Counted from the stretch's first letter, positions 1 to 7,354 are shown. The stretch: DNA of 9,919 nt from Xanthobacteraceae bacterium (GCA_025929595.1 JAICQA010000073.1:1-9919), one strand, 5' to 3'. Made by a program: numbers and translations. Notes: generated by a model from the letters alone, not told the origin.

Positions 1-391
1 CACCGGCTCGCTCCTCCTTGGCGCGGCGGGACTCCTGCGCGGCCGCCGCTCGGGCGGCCACTGGCTCGCGCGCGACCTGCTCACGCAGTTCGGCGCCACC
101 GTCGTCGACGACCGCATGGTGGTCGACGGCAACATTTTCACCTCGGGCGGCGTCACCGCCGGCATCGACATGGCGTTCCGCGTGGTTGCCGAAATCGCGG
201 GCGAGGAAACCGCCAAGCGCATCCAGTTGCAGATCGAATACGACCCCGAGCCGCCCTTCCGTTCCGGCACGCCTTTCACCGCGTCGCAAGACACCGTCGC
301 CGCCCAGCGCGAGGCCGGCGCCGCGCGCCGCAAGATCCGCGAAGCGGCCGTCGCCAAGGCAGCGGAAGGCCTGAAAAACGGGCAGAAGTAG
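1..391 (+). CDS. DJ-1/PfpI family protein, 3' end (5' end outside window)
   Basis: The reading frame begins at base 2 and is open to a TAG at 389-391, giving about 129 residues of a C-terminal half. It opens with TGSLLLGAAGLLRGRR, which matches the nucleophile-elbow region of the DJ-1/PfpI (glutamine-amidotransferase-like) superfamily. In that family the catalytic Cys directly precedes TGS. Base 1 is a C, consistent with a TGC codon cut by the window edge. Next come HWLARDLL, a V-V-D-x-R-x-V-x-D-G-N stretch and the glycine turn SGGVTAGIDMA. The segment IQLQIEYDPEPPF is typical of the cyclohexyl-isocyanide hydratase / ThiJ-like branch. After it lies an Ala/Arg/Lys-rich tail of about 45 residues. 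Exact substrate cannot be told; isonitrile hydratase or a stress-type DJ-1 role are both possible. The family is clear, the function is not. Confidence 0.85.
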   Translation, partial: TGSLLLGAAGLLRGRRSGGHWLARDLLTQFGATVVDDRMVVDGNIFTSGGVTAGIDMAFRVVAEIAGEETAKRIQLQIEYDPEPPFRSGTPFTASQDTVAAQREAGAARRKIREAAVAKAAEGLKNGQK

Positions 392-438
392 CTCCCGCCG
401 GGTAAGACAATCGAAACCGGCCTGCGGCAAGGTCCGGG

Positions 439-459
439 CCGGTGCGGCGGTCGCACCGG
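439..459 (+). other. GC-rich hairpin between the DJ-1-like gene and the GT87 pair
   Basis: An 8-bp perfect inverted repeat (CCGGTGCG at 439-446, CGCACCGG at 452-459) with a 5-nt loop lies in the 78-bp gap. A further three pairs form outside one mismatch. No T-run follows, so it is not a textbook intrinsic terminator. It could be a weak terminator for the upstream gene or structure in the leader of the next gene, whose start at 470 has no obvious Shine-Dalgarno. Confidence 0.4.
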
Positions 460-469
460 GCCGCAAGTC

Positions 470-1699
470 ATGCAACTTGAGCTTCCCGGCGAACTCTCCA
501 AGGAAAGCCGCGACGCGGCGCGTTTCCTTGCCTGGATGAGCGCGCTGTTCTCCGGCGGCGTTCTCGTGGCTTATCTCGTCACCGCCGACTGGTCGCCCGC
601 AATTCCGCGCGACGGCACGTCGCTTGTCGTCGGTCGCGACTTTCTGAATTTCTGGATGTATGGCCGCGCCGCGGTCACCGCCGATCCGAGCCGCTACTAT
701 GATGCGCAACTCTATAATGCCGAACTGCGCGCGATCCTTGGCGGCGTATATCCCGGCCAGAACTGGTCTTATCCGCCGAGCATCATGCTGCTCGCCATGC
801 CCTTCGGTCAGCTCTCTTATATCCAGGCATTGTTGATCTGGACCGTACTCGGTTTCGCGATCTTCTTCACGGTCGCGCGGCGCATGTTGCCGGACCGCCA
901 GTTACTGATCGCACTCGTGCTCTCGCCCGCCGCAGTCTTCTGCCTCGTCTCGGGCCAGAGCTCGCTGATCACGACGGCGATGATGATTGGCATCTTCACC
1001 TGGCTCGACCGCCGGCCGGCCACCGCCGGAGTGCTGATCGGTTTGCTTTCGCTGAAACCGCAACTTGGCTTGCTCTTTCCCGTGTTGCTCGTCGCATCCG
1101 GCCGCTGGCGTGTGTTCTTCTTCGCGGCCGCGGCCGTGCTCGGCATCGCAGCGCTGACTGCGGCGCTCTTCGGCCCGCAGGTCTGGATCGATTACGCGAC
1201 GAAGGGCGTTGCGACACAGAATGTCGTATTACTCGACCCGCGCGTGATCGCGGCGCCATTCATGCCGACGATCTTCATGAACATGCGTTCGATCGGCGCG
1301 GGTTACGATCTCGCCATGGCGGTGCAGCTCTGCTTCACGGCGGCCGCCGTCGCGACTGTCTTCTGGGCCTTCCGATTCCGGCGCAACGCCGATCCGTTGT
1401 TCCTGATGGCGCTGTTCTTCGCCTGCGCCGTATTCGGCTCCCCATATCTGTTGATCTACGACACGCTGCCGCTGACCTTCGCAGCGCTCCTGCTGATTGC
1501 TTCCGGCAAGCTCGACGCAGCGGGCATTCGTCTGGCGCTTCTCGTGTTCTGGTTGCCGGCCCTGCAACTCGCGTTCGGCAGCTACTGGATTCCCGGCCCC
1601 GCCCTGATCGCACCCGCGCTCGCGCTTTATCTTGTGCTGCGGTTGCGTGAGTCCGCCGCGACGACGCCGCGCGGAACACCCGCCGCATCCCGCTCATGA
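470..1699 (+). CDS. GT87 family (DUF2029) integral-membrane glycosyltransferase, copy 1
   Basis: This 409-residue polytopic membrane protein has about ten hydrophobic segments, the first at residues 17-38. GT87 enzymes (the PimE mannosyltransferase family, GT-C fold) transfer sugars from polyprenyl-phosphate donors on the outer face of the inner membrane. The first outward loop has GRDFLNFW with Asp57, placed like the catalytic Asp58 reported for mycobacterial PimE. Other family-like landmarks are SYPPS (100-104), GQSS, DRRPATAGVLIGLLSLKPQLGL in the middle, and PYLLIYD near the C-terminus. ATG at 470 is chosen because it starts just before the first membrane helix; no good ribosome binding site is visible. 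The stop overlaps the start of the next gene, a paralogue, so the two are probably translationally coupled. Acceptor and glycan are unknown. Confidence 0.85.
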   Translation: MQLELPGELSKESRDAARFLAWMSALFSGGVLVAYLVTADWSPAIPRDGTSLVVGRDFLNFWMYGRAAVTADPSRYYDAQLYNAELRAILGGVYPGQNWSYPPSIMLLAMPFGQLSYIQALLIWTVLGFAIFFTVARRMLPDRQLLIALVLSPAAVFCLVSGQSSLITTAMMIGIFTWLDRRPATAGVLIGLLSLKPQLGLLFPVLLVASGRWRVFFFAAAAVLGIAALTAALFGPQVWIDYATKGVATQNVVLLDPRVIAAPFMPTIFMNMRSIGAGYDLAMAVQLCFTAAAVATVFWAFRFRRNADPLFLMALFFACAVFGSPYLLIYDTLPLTFAALLLIASGKLDAAGIRLALLVFWLPALQLAFGSYWIPGPALIAPALALYLVLRLRESAATTPRGTPAASRS

Positions 1700-2910
1700 G
1701 CACCGTGCACGAAACGCCACGGCGAGGCCCATTTTCTTACTCGCCCTCACCCGGTCTGGTGGGCGCCGCCGCTCGCTGCTGGGTCGCGATCTCCACCATC
1801 GCGATCCTGATCGAGTTTTACGGTCAGACCGCGAAGGGCCTTACCGACGGCAAGCTGCAGCCATTCGGCGCCGACTTCATCAACTACTGGACGGCCGCTT
1901 ACCTCGGGCTCGCGGGGCGAGCGCATGAGATTTATGACTGGCGCGCCTTTCATGCCGTGCAGGAAACGGTCGTCGGCGCGCCGATCGGCCCCTTTCATTA
2001 CAGCTACCCGCCGGTCCTCATCATTCTCACGCTGCCGCTCGCGCTCGTGCCTTACGTCCCGGCGCTATTCGCATGGCTTGTGGCAAGCTGGTTCGCTTTC
2101 TATGCCGCGCTGCGCTCGGCAATGCCGCGCAGCGGCGTCCTGCTGCTCGCGCTCGCCGTGCCGGCCGGCTACATCAACACGGCCGGCGGACAGAACGGTT
2201 ACTGGACGGCCGCCTTCCTGGGCGGCGGCCTTGTCTTGCTCGAACGGCGGCCCACCATCGCCGGCGTTCTGTTTGGGCTGCTGATCTACAAGCCGCACCT
2301 GGGCCTGATGATCCCCGTGTTCCTGATCGCAGGCCGGCAGTGGCGCGCATTCTTCGCCGCCGCTGCGACGGTTATCGCGCTGGTTGGAGCGAGCGTGCTC
2401 GCCTTCGGGCCCGAGATCTGGACCGAGTATGCCGCCAGTGCATCCAAGCTGCGCCAGTGGATTTTGGAAGACGGAGAGGATGTCTTCCATCGCATGCTGT
2501 CGGTATTCGTCGCCGCGCGACGCCTTGGGCTCGACGTGACGTCTGCCTATATGGTTCAGGCCGCCATCGGTGTGGCCGCCGCCGCGCTCGTCGCTGTCGC
2601 GTGGTATCGCGAAGCGCCCGCGCCGATCCGCTATTCACTCGCGATACTCGGCACGTTCCTCGCTACGCCCTACCTGCAGGACTACGACCTCGTGGTCGCT
2701 GCTTTCGTCGTCGCGTGGCTGTTCGTCACGCCCGGCCGTTTCTCGCAGATACCGGTCATGATTGTCTCGGCGTTGATCCTTCTTGCGCCGATCTTCGCCG
2801 CTCCCGTCGGCAAGATAACCGGCATCGTGCTTGGTCCGCTCTTCCTGATCCCGGCTTTCCTCATGGTCGCGGGCATGGCGCCGGACATATTCAGACGGCC
2901 CCGGTCCTGA
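1696..2910 (+). CDS. GT87 family (DUF2029) integral-membrane glycosyltransferase, copy 2
   Basis: This 404-residue polytopic membrane protein starts inside the stop of the preceding gene (ATGA, 4-bp overlap). It is a diverged paralogue of that gene. GADFINYW (Asp60) corresponds to GRDFLNFW, and HYSYPPV to NWSYPPS. GGQN corresponds to SGQS, and ERRPTIAGVLFGLLIYKPHLGL to DRRPATAGVLIGLLSLKPQLGL. ATPYLQDYD corresponds to GSPYLLIYD. Conservation of the loop Asp suggests both copies are catalytic. The tandem arrangement suggests a heteromeric pair or two successive sugar additions to one lipid or protein acceptor; this is inferred from position only. The N-terminus carries about 25 soluble residues before the first helix. 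The downstream uvrB begins 42 bp later and is functionally unrelated. Confidence 0.85.
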   Translation: MSTVHETPRRGPFSYSPSPGLVGAAARCWVAISTIAILIEFYGQTAKGLTDGKLQPFGADFINYWTAAYLGLAGRAHEIYDWRAFHAVQETVVGAPIGPFHYSYPPVLIILTLPLALVPYVPALFAWLVASWFAFYAALRSAMPRSGVLLLALAVPAGYINTAGGQNGYWTAAFLGGGLVLLERRPTIAGVLFGLLIYKPHLGLMIPVFLIAGRQWRAFFAAAATVIALVGASVLAFGPEIWTEYAASASKLRQWILEDGEDVFHRMLSVFVAARRLGLDVTSAYMVQAAIGVAAAALVAVAWYREAPAPIRYSLAILGTFLATPYLQDYDLVVAAFVVAWLFVTPGRFSQIPVMIVSALILLAPIFAAPVGKITGIVLGPLFLIPAFLMVAGMAPDIFRRPRS

Positions 2911-2952
2911 ACGCCCTTCCATCGCCCTGTTCCGGGCCCCATATTGGCGGCG

Positions 2953-5448
2953 ATGGCCGCCCCGAAATCCCCGAAGCCGAAGACCGAGAAGCCCTACCGC
3001 ACCAGCCGCGGCGTCAGCCACGGCATGGCCGAGCGGCCGCAGCGGCATTTCGAGCCGGCGCCGGTCACCGGCCTTGACCCGAAGCTAGCGGCGGAACTTG
3101 GCCTCGCCAACGAGGCCGATGAAACCGACTACGTCCCGTCGCTCGGCGCCACCGCTTCGGCGGACGCGTTGAAGGCGCTGATCGAATCGGGCCGCCCGGA
3201 ATTCAAGGATCAGGTCTGGGTGCCGCACCGACCCGAACGGCCGGAGAAATCCGAAGGCGGCAGGAAGTTCGAACTCGTTTCTCCCTACGAACCGAAGGGC
3301 GACCAGCCCAGCGCCATCGAAGAGTTGGTGCGAGGCGCGGAGGCGAACGAGCGCACCCAGGTACTGCTCGGCGTCACGGGCTCCGGCAAGACCTACACGG
3401 CCGCGCAGGTGATTGCGCGCACGCAGCGTCCCGCGCTGATTCTGGCGCCGAACAAGACGCTCGCCGCGCAGCTCTACGGCGAGTTCAAGAGCTTCTTCCC
3501 GAACAACGCGGTCGAATATTTCGTCAGCTACTACGACTACTATCAGCCCGAGGCCTACGTCCCGCGCACCGACACCTATATCGAGAAGGATTCGGCGATC
3601 AACGAGCAGATCGACCGCATGCGCCACGCCGCGACGCGCTCCTTGCTCGAGCGCGACGACGTCATCATCGTAGCCTCCGTCTCCTGCATCTATGGCATCG
3701 GCTCGGTCGAGACCTATTCCGGCATGAGCTTCATGCTGCAGAAGGGCCAGCGCATCGCCCAGCGCGCACTGATCGCCGACTTCGTGGCGCTTCAATACAA
3801 GCGCACCGATATGGATTTCGTCCGCGGCACGTTCCGCGTGCGCGGCGATGTCATCGACCTCTTTCCGGCGCACTACGAGGACCGCGCCTGGCGCATCCAG
3901 CTCTTCGGTGACGAGATCGACAGCATCCAGGAATTCGATCCGCTGACCGGCGAGAAATCAGCCGATCTCGAATTCATCAAGGTCTATTCCAACTCGCATT
4001 ATGTGACGCCGAAGCCGACCCTCATCCAGGCCATCAACGGCATCAAGGCCGAGCTGAAGCAGCGCCTCGATCAGTTGAACCGCGCCAACCGCCTCATCGA
4101 GGCCCAGCGCCTCGAGCAGCGCACGCTGTTCGATCTTGAAATGCTCGCCGCCACCGGCGTCTGCGCCGGCATCGAGAATTATTCGCGCTATCTCACCGGC
4201 CGCAACGCCGGCGAGCCGCCGCCGACCTTGTTCGAGTATCTGCCCGATAACGCGCTCGTATTCGTGGACGAGAGCCATGTCACCGTCCCGCAGATCGGCG
4301 GCATGTATCGCGGCGACTTCCGCCGCAAGGCGACGTTGGCCGAATACGGCTTCCGCCTGCCGTCCTGTCTCGACAATCGCCCGCTGCGCTTCGAGGAATG
4401 GGACATGATGCGGCCGCAGACCGTCGCAGTCTCGGCAACACCCGGCGGCTGGGAAATGACGCAGACCGAGGGCGTATTCGCGGAGCAGGTCATTCGCCCG
4501 ACCGGCCTCGTCGATCCACAGGTCACGGTGCGCCCCGCGCGCACCCAAGTCGACGACCTGCTCGGCGAAGTGCGGCAGACCGCGAACGCGGGCTACCGCA
4601 GCCTGGTCACGGTTCTGACCAAGCGCATGGCGGAGGACCTGACCGAGTATCTGCACGAGCAGGGCATACGCGTCCGCTACATGCACAGCGACATCGACAC
4701 CATTGAGCGGATCGAGATCATCCGCGACTTGCGGCTCGGCGCGTTCGACGTGCTGATCGGCATCAACCTGCTGCGCGAGGGGCTCGATATTCCCGAATGC
4801 GGTCTTGTGGCCATTCTCGATGCCGACAAGGAAGGCTTTCTGCGCAGCGAGACGTCACTGATCCAGACCATCGGCCGCGCCGCGCGCAACGTGGACGGCC
4901 GGGTGATCCTCTATGCCGACAACGTCACCGGCTCCATGCAGCGGGCAATGGCCGAAACCGACCGCCGCCGCGAGAAGCAGACCGCGTGGAACACCGCAAA
5001 CGGCATCACGCCGGAAAGCGTCAAGCGCTCCATCGCCGACATCGTCGACTCCGTCTACGAGCGCGACCGCGTCACAGTCGATACCGGCTTCGAGGACGCC
5101 ATCGCCATCGGTCACAATTTCGAGGCCGTGATCTCCGACATGGAAACGCGCATGAAGGATGCCGCAGGCAACCTCGAATTCGAGGAAGCCGCGCGCCTGC
5201 GCGACGAGATCAAGCGCCTGCGCGGCATCGAGATGGCGGTGCTGGACGACCCAACAGCCCGCATGTCCGGCGGAGCCGGAAGCCATGCGGGCAAAAATAA
5301 CGCCAAGGTGCCGGTTGCCCGCTCGCCGGCACGCCTCGGCGCCGGCTCGGCCGTCGACCTCAATACGACGCCCGGCATGGGACCGCGTCCGCCGTCCTCG
5401 CGCGGCGGCAAGCCGGGAACGCGCACCGTCAAGAGCAAGAGCCGTTGA
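2953..5448 (+). CDS. uvrB: UvrABC excinuclease subunit B
   Basis: UvrB receives damaged DNA from UvrA, verifies the lesion using its helicase-like core and β-hairpin, and recruits UvrC for the incisions of nucleotide excision repair. Numbering from ATG 2953 (831 residues): Walker A GVTGSGKT at 140-147 (Lys146), β-hairpin YYDYYQPEAY from 193, Walker B DESH at 439-442, SAT at 494-496, motif VI QTIGRAARN from 638 (Arg642, Arg645), and the UvrC-binding UVR domain around 724-758. The conserved core (FELVSPYEPKGDQPS) starts only at residue 106. The protein therefore has an N-terminal extension of about 100 residues compared with E. coli UvrB, and a basic, low-complexity tail of about 65 residues. 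Such extensions are usual in Hyphomicrobiales. TTG 2944 and ATG 3025 are in-frame alternative starts; none has a clear ribosome binding site. No LexA-type box was found upstream. Confidence 0.97.
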   Translation: MAAPKSPKPKTEKPYRTSRGVSHGMAERPQRHFEPAPVTGLDPKLAAELGLANEADETDYVPSLGATASADALKALIESGRPEFKDQVWVPHRPERPEKSEGGRKFELVSPYEPKGDQPSAIEELVRGAEANERTQVLLGVTGSGKTYTAAQVIARTQRPALILAPNKTLAAQLYGEFKSFFPNNAVEYFVSYYDYYQPEAYVPRTDTYIEKDSAINEQIDRMRHAATRSLLERDDVIIVASVSCIYGIGSVETYSGMSFMLQKGQRIAQRALIADFVALQYKRTDMDFVRGTFRVRGDVIDLFPAHYEDRAWRIQLFGDEIDSIQEFDPLTGEKSADLEFIKVYSNSHYVTPKPTLIQAINGIKAELKQRLDQLNRANRLIEAQRLEQRTLFDLEMLAATGVCAGIENYSRYLTGRNAGEPPPTLFEYLPDNALVFVDESHVTVPQIGGMYRGDFRRKATLAEYGFRLPSCLDNRPLRFEEWDMMRPQTVAVSATPGGWEMTQTEGVFAEQVIRPTGLVDPQVTVRPARTQVDDLLGEVRQTANAGYRSLVTVLTKRMAEDLTEYLHEQGIRVRYMHSDIDTIERIEIIRDLRLGAFDVLIGINLLREGLDIPECGLVAILDADKEGFLRSETSLIQTIGRAARNVDGRVILYADNVTGSMQRAMAETDRRREKQTAWNTANGITPESVKRSIADIVDSVYERDRVTVDTGFEDAIAIGHNFEAVISDMETRMKDAAGNLEFEEAARLRDEIKRLRGIEMAVLDDPTARMSGGAGSHAGKNNAKVPVARSPARLGAGSAVDLNTTPGMGPRPPSSRGGKPGTRTVKSKSR

Positions 5449-5461
5449 TCGTCCGATCGCC

Positions 5462-5473
5462 CGCTAGCTAGCG
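5462..5473. repeat. Perfect 12-bp palindrome between convergent stops
   Basis: CGCTAGCTAGCG is its own reverse complement and contains the TAG stop of the minus-strand DUF1236 gene. Just before it, GATCG-TC-CGATC forms another short inverted repeat. Neither is followed by a T-run, so a role as terminator for the uvrB/DUF1236 convergence is only possible, not shown. Confidence 0.35.
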
Positions 5474-6094
5474 AGGCTCCTGCACGTTCTCGCCATCATC
5501 GGACTTCTGCGCGTTCTCGCCGTCAGGCTTCTGCTTTGAGACTTCTTCGCGCTCTGTTTTGTCCGATCCGACTTGCTGAATGCCTCTACGCTCGTGAACG
5601 GGACCCGACGCGGCGTCGCTTCTGTCCGCCCCTTCCCCCGATTTCACAGGTATCGGGGGCAGGCCGAGCATTTCCCGTCCGCGTGTTGCCGCCCATTCCT
5701 CCGGCTTCACTTTCTCGCCGATGGCTGGCGTGATGCGCGGAATCACGGCGACGATGCGGTTGCTCATCGGGTCGATGATCAACACGTTGCGGTCGAGCTT
5801 CGAATACTTGTAGTTCCTCAGCGCCTCGACTTCGTAGATCAGCGGACGCGGCAATGCATGCGGCGCGATCTCCTTGGAGATCGCGGCGCCGACCCGCGCC
5901 TCGAATCCCTCCGGCGTGGCCTGATAGGAGTTTTCGGCGCCAACCGCTTTCGTAACGGCGGCTTTCTGCTCTTCGCTCAATTCGAGCGGTGGCTTGTTCC
6001 AGGCGTCATTCTGCGCGGCCGGGATCACACTGTCGGCGGCGGCGGCCGGCAGTGTAAACAGAGCAACCGCGGCGAGATGGCTGACAATTCTCAT
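5468..6094 (-). CDS. DUF1236 secreted protein A, with long charged C-terminal tail
   Basis: This 208-residue protein has a signal peptide (MRIVSHLAAVALFTLPAAAA, probable cleavage after residue 19-20), so it is exported to the periplasm. The DUF1236 domain follows. An LSEEQKAAV helix motif lies at 39-47, then EGFEARVGAAI (62-72), then YKYSKLDRNVLIIDP (95-109) and IVAVIP (114-119). Known members are small exported proteins of Hyphomicrobiales with no established function. Residues from about 120 to the end form an extra charged, probably disordered tail ending in two imperfect repeats (KPDGENAQ / KSDDGENVQ). A strong AGGAGG (minus strand, 6104-6109), 9 nt before the ATG, fixes the start. It is the last of three DUF1236 genes in a row and converges with uvrB, only 19 bp separating the two stops. 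Confidence 0.85.
   Translation of the reverse strand: MRIVSHLAAVALFTLPAAAADSVIPAAQNDAWNKPPLELSEEQKAAVTKAVGAENSYQATPEGFEARVGAAISKEIAPHALPRPLIYEVEALRNYKYSKLDRNVLIIDPMSNRIVAVIPRITPAIGEKVKPEEWAATRGREMLGLPPIPVKSGEGADRSDAASGPVHERRGIQQVGSDKTEREEVSKQKPDGENAQKSDDGENVQEPR
5480..5530 (-). repeat. Imperfect tandem repeat coding for the DUF1236 protein A tail
   Basis: Two near-identical units, 5480-5506 (27 bp) and 5507-5530 (24 bp), share CTGC(A/G)CGTTCTCGCC(A/G)TC on the plus strand. They encode the C-terminal repeats KSDDGENVQ and KPDGENAQ. The units differ by one codon, as expected from slippage or duplication in a disordered tail. Confidence 0.6.
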
Positions 6095-6128
6095 TTTGGT
6101 TTTCCTCCTCTGTCAGCCCCCGCGTCGA

Positions 6129-6515
6129 TTAAAGCAGCGGGTTTTCAATGATCTCCACCAGCCGCCGATCCTCGTCCACCAGCAACACCTTCAGGTCGAC
6201 CTTCGCATAGCGATATTCGCCGAGCGCAGGGACATCGTGAACGAGCTCCGTCGGAAGCGGTCGCAATTCGATATGCTGCGGCACTGCCGTGCCGACTTGC
6301 ACTTGAAAACCTTCCGGCGCCACAACACCGGAATGATCGATGTGCTCGAAAATGCGTCTTCGCTGCGCGTAGGTAAGGTCGAGGCCGAGTTGAACGCCGG
6401 CGGGGCGGTCGGGTGCGCGCGCCTCGGGACCGACAATCGTCGGCGCGTTTTGCGCCGCGGCCGGCGTCGACAGGACCACCGCCATCAGTGCGATAAGCGT
6501 CAGACTACGTTTCAT
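6129..6515 (-). CDS. DUF1236 secreted protein B, minimal form
   Basis: This 128-residue exported protein has a signal peptide at residues 1-21 (MKRSLTLIALMAVVLSTPAAAQ, cleavage near AAA-Q). The mature part is almost only the DUF1236 domain: LTYAQRRRI (47-55), EGFQVQVGTAVP (68-79), LRPLP, then YRYAKVDLKVLLVDEDRRLVEII (101-123). It lacks both the long tail of protein A and the linker of protein D, so it shows the smallest complete unit. The usual P after the V-D is replaced by Glu. The ATG at 6513-6515 is the natural start in front of the signal peptide; only a short AAAGG precedes it. The gap to the downstream gene is 34 bp and to the upstream gene 54 bp, which fits a minus-strand operon. Molecular function unknown. 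Confidence 0.85.
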   Translation of the reverse strand: MKRSLTLIALMAVVLSTPAAAQNAPTIVGPEARAPDRPAGVQLGLDLTYAQRRRIFEHIDHSGVVAPEGFQVQVGTAVPQHIELRPLPTELVHDVPALGEYRYAKVDLKVLLVDEDRRLVEIIENPLL

Positions 6516-6531
6516 GACCTTTGCGGGTGAG

Positions 6532-6561
6532 GAACGCGGCGGATTTTGCTCCGCCGCGTTC
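6532..6561 (-). other. Perfect 12-bp intercistronic hairpin
   Basis: GAACGCGGCGGA (6532-6543) and its exact reverse complement (6550-6561) flank a 6-nt loop. It fills most of the 54-bp gap between two co-directional DUF1236 genes, 8 bp after the stop of the upstream one (gene C). There is no U-run in the transcript after it. It is therefore more likely an mRNA-stabilising or attenuating structure than a full terminator. It could make gene C expressed more highly than the genes behind it. Confidence 0.6.
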
Positions 6562-6569
6562 GATTATCC

Positions 6570-7043
6570 TCAATTGGTTTTCTGGCCCTGTTGCCGCTGG
6601 CCTTCGTCCTCATCGATGATGCTGACGACGCGCCGGTCGTTCGGATCGACGATCAGCAGCCGATCATCGTCGAGCTTCGCGAAACGATAATTCGCGACGC
6701 TCGGGACCTTGGTCGAGACGTCGTTCGGCACCGGTTCCAGCGAAACGTCGGACGGCAGCGTCGAGCCGACCGAAGCCGTAAAGCCGCTCGGCGCATCCTG
6801 CGAATCGGCATCCATGGCGAGTTGCTGGTACAGTGTCTGCTTTTGGTCGTTCGTAAGCACGATCGCGTCCTTGGTGAAGCCGCTCTGTTTCGAGCCGGAC
6901 ATCTGGCCGCCGCTCTGCTGCATGCCGGTCTTGTTGTCGCTCTGGTCCATCGAACTCTTCGACGCGCCGCCGGCAACAGCCAGACCGGTCGCGCCAATCA
7001 GTGCGACTCCGGCGATCGAGAGGGTGCGGATCTTGTTCTGCAT
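6570..7043 (-). CDS. DUF1236 secreted protein C
   Basis: This 157-residue exported protein has a signal peptide at about residues 1-26 (MQNKIRTLSIAGVALIGATG followed by LAVAGG). A Ser/Gln/Gly/Met-rich linker follows (27-56). The DUF1236 domain has LTNDQKQTLYQQL (63-75), SGFTASVGSTLPSDVSLEPVP (86-106), then YRFAKLDDDRLLIVDP (119-134) and RRVVSIID (137-144). A short Gln-rich tail ends the protein. The frame extends upstream to 7112, but the start at 7043 is preferred: an AAGGAA ribosome binding site sits 6 nt before it and the signal peptide begins there, whereas the extra 23 residues are charged. It is the first gene of the DUF1236 trio and lies about 43 bp behind an EcfG-like promoter, so it is probably stress-induced. 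Function unknown. Confidence 0.85.
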   Translation of the reverse strand: MQNKIRTLSIAGVALIGATGLAVAGGASKSSMDQSDNKTGMQQSGGQMSGSKQSGFTKDAIVLTNDQKQTLYQQLAMDADSQDAPSGFTASVGSTLPSDVSLEPVPNDVSTKVPSVANYRFAKLDDDRLLIVDPNDRRVVSIIDEDEGQRQQGQKTN

Positions 7044-7049
7044 GTCGGA

Positions 7050-7055
7050 TTCCTT
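7050..7055 (-). promoter_or_regulatory. Ribosome binding site deciding the start of DUF1236 protein C
   Basis: AAGGAA on the minus strand, within GGAAAAGGAA, lies 6 nt before the ATG at 7043. It supports that start over the longer in-frame one at 7112. Confidence 0.7.
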
Positions 7056-7085
7056 TTCCTCTGGTTTCGCCGCCCTTGAAGGGTC

Positions 7086-7110
7086 AACCGTTCCGCATGG
7101 CTGCCGTTCC
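7086..7110 (-). promoter_or_regulatory. EcfG-like (general stress sigma factor) promoter candidate
   Basis: On the minus strand GGAAC (7110-7106) is followed by a 16-nt spacer and GGTT (7089-7086). The published EcfG/SigT consensus in Alphaproteobacteria is GGAAC-N16-17-cGTT, so only the weaker first base of the -10 element differs. It would give a leader of about 30-38 nt before the DUF1236 C start at 7043. It is the only promoter-like site seen for the three-gene minus-strand run. Confidence 0.55.
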
Positions 7111-7354
7111 AAAATCCGGTCACGTCAGGTCATATGGCCGTGAGCCTTAACGCGACCGTGACGCGTAGACCGCCGGAGTAACGAAGTGGCAACCCTGCGT
7201 TGCGGTCGTTGCATGGTGGGTATGCGGAAAGGAACTTCCGCTGCACTGCAAAATAGTTTAGATATAAAGCAATTATTGGCGGCGGCACGTCTCCGGGGCA
7301 ATGGTGGGGACCAGAAGGGCCGCGCGCAGCGCACTATTCGGAGCCATTTTCCCA

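Larger units (their letters stand above)
7044..7354. other. Intergenic region between divergent transcription units
   Basis: These 311 bp separate the minus-strand DUF1236 run from the plus-strand NTF2-like gene. The left part holds the EcfG-like promoter and ribosome binding site described separately. An inverted repeat GCGGAA-N6-TTCCGC (7224-7241) lies in the middle, followed by an AT-rich patch (about 7248-7277) that stands out from the GC-rich surroundings. That patch is a plausible promoter region for the NTF2-like gene, but I could not define -35/-10 elements with confidence. I see no convincing coding frame here. Confidence 0.6.

Noticed and set aside
2911..2952. LexA/SOS box before uvrB
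   Set aside because: The alphaproteobacterial pattern GTTC-N7-GTTC or its complement was not found. The single GTTC there has no partner at the right spacing.
3085..4686. Two long minus-strand open frames (3085-3873, 262 codons; 3958-4686, 242 codons) opposite uvrB
   Set aside because: They are mirror frames of a GC-rich coding gene. The translations are Ala/Arg/Leu/Asp-biased without a recognisable domain, while uvrB is unmistakable on the plus strand.
5573..6151. Plus-strand open frame of 192 codons opposite DUF1236 protein A
   Set aside because: It is a shadow frame. The minus strand has a signal peptide, strong Shine-Dalgarno and the family core.
7231..7258. EcfG promoter for the NTF2-like gene (GGAAC at 7231)
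   Set aside because: The nearest GTT-like -10 element is 19 nt away, outside the 16-17 nt spacing, and the GGAAC lies inside an inverted repeat.
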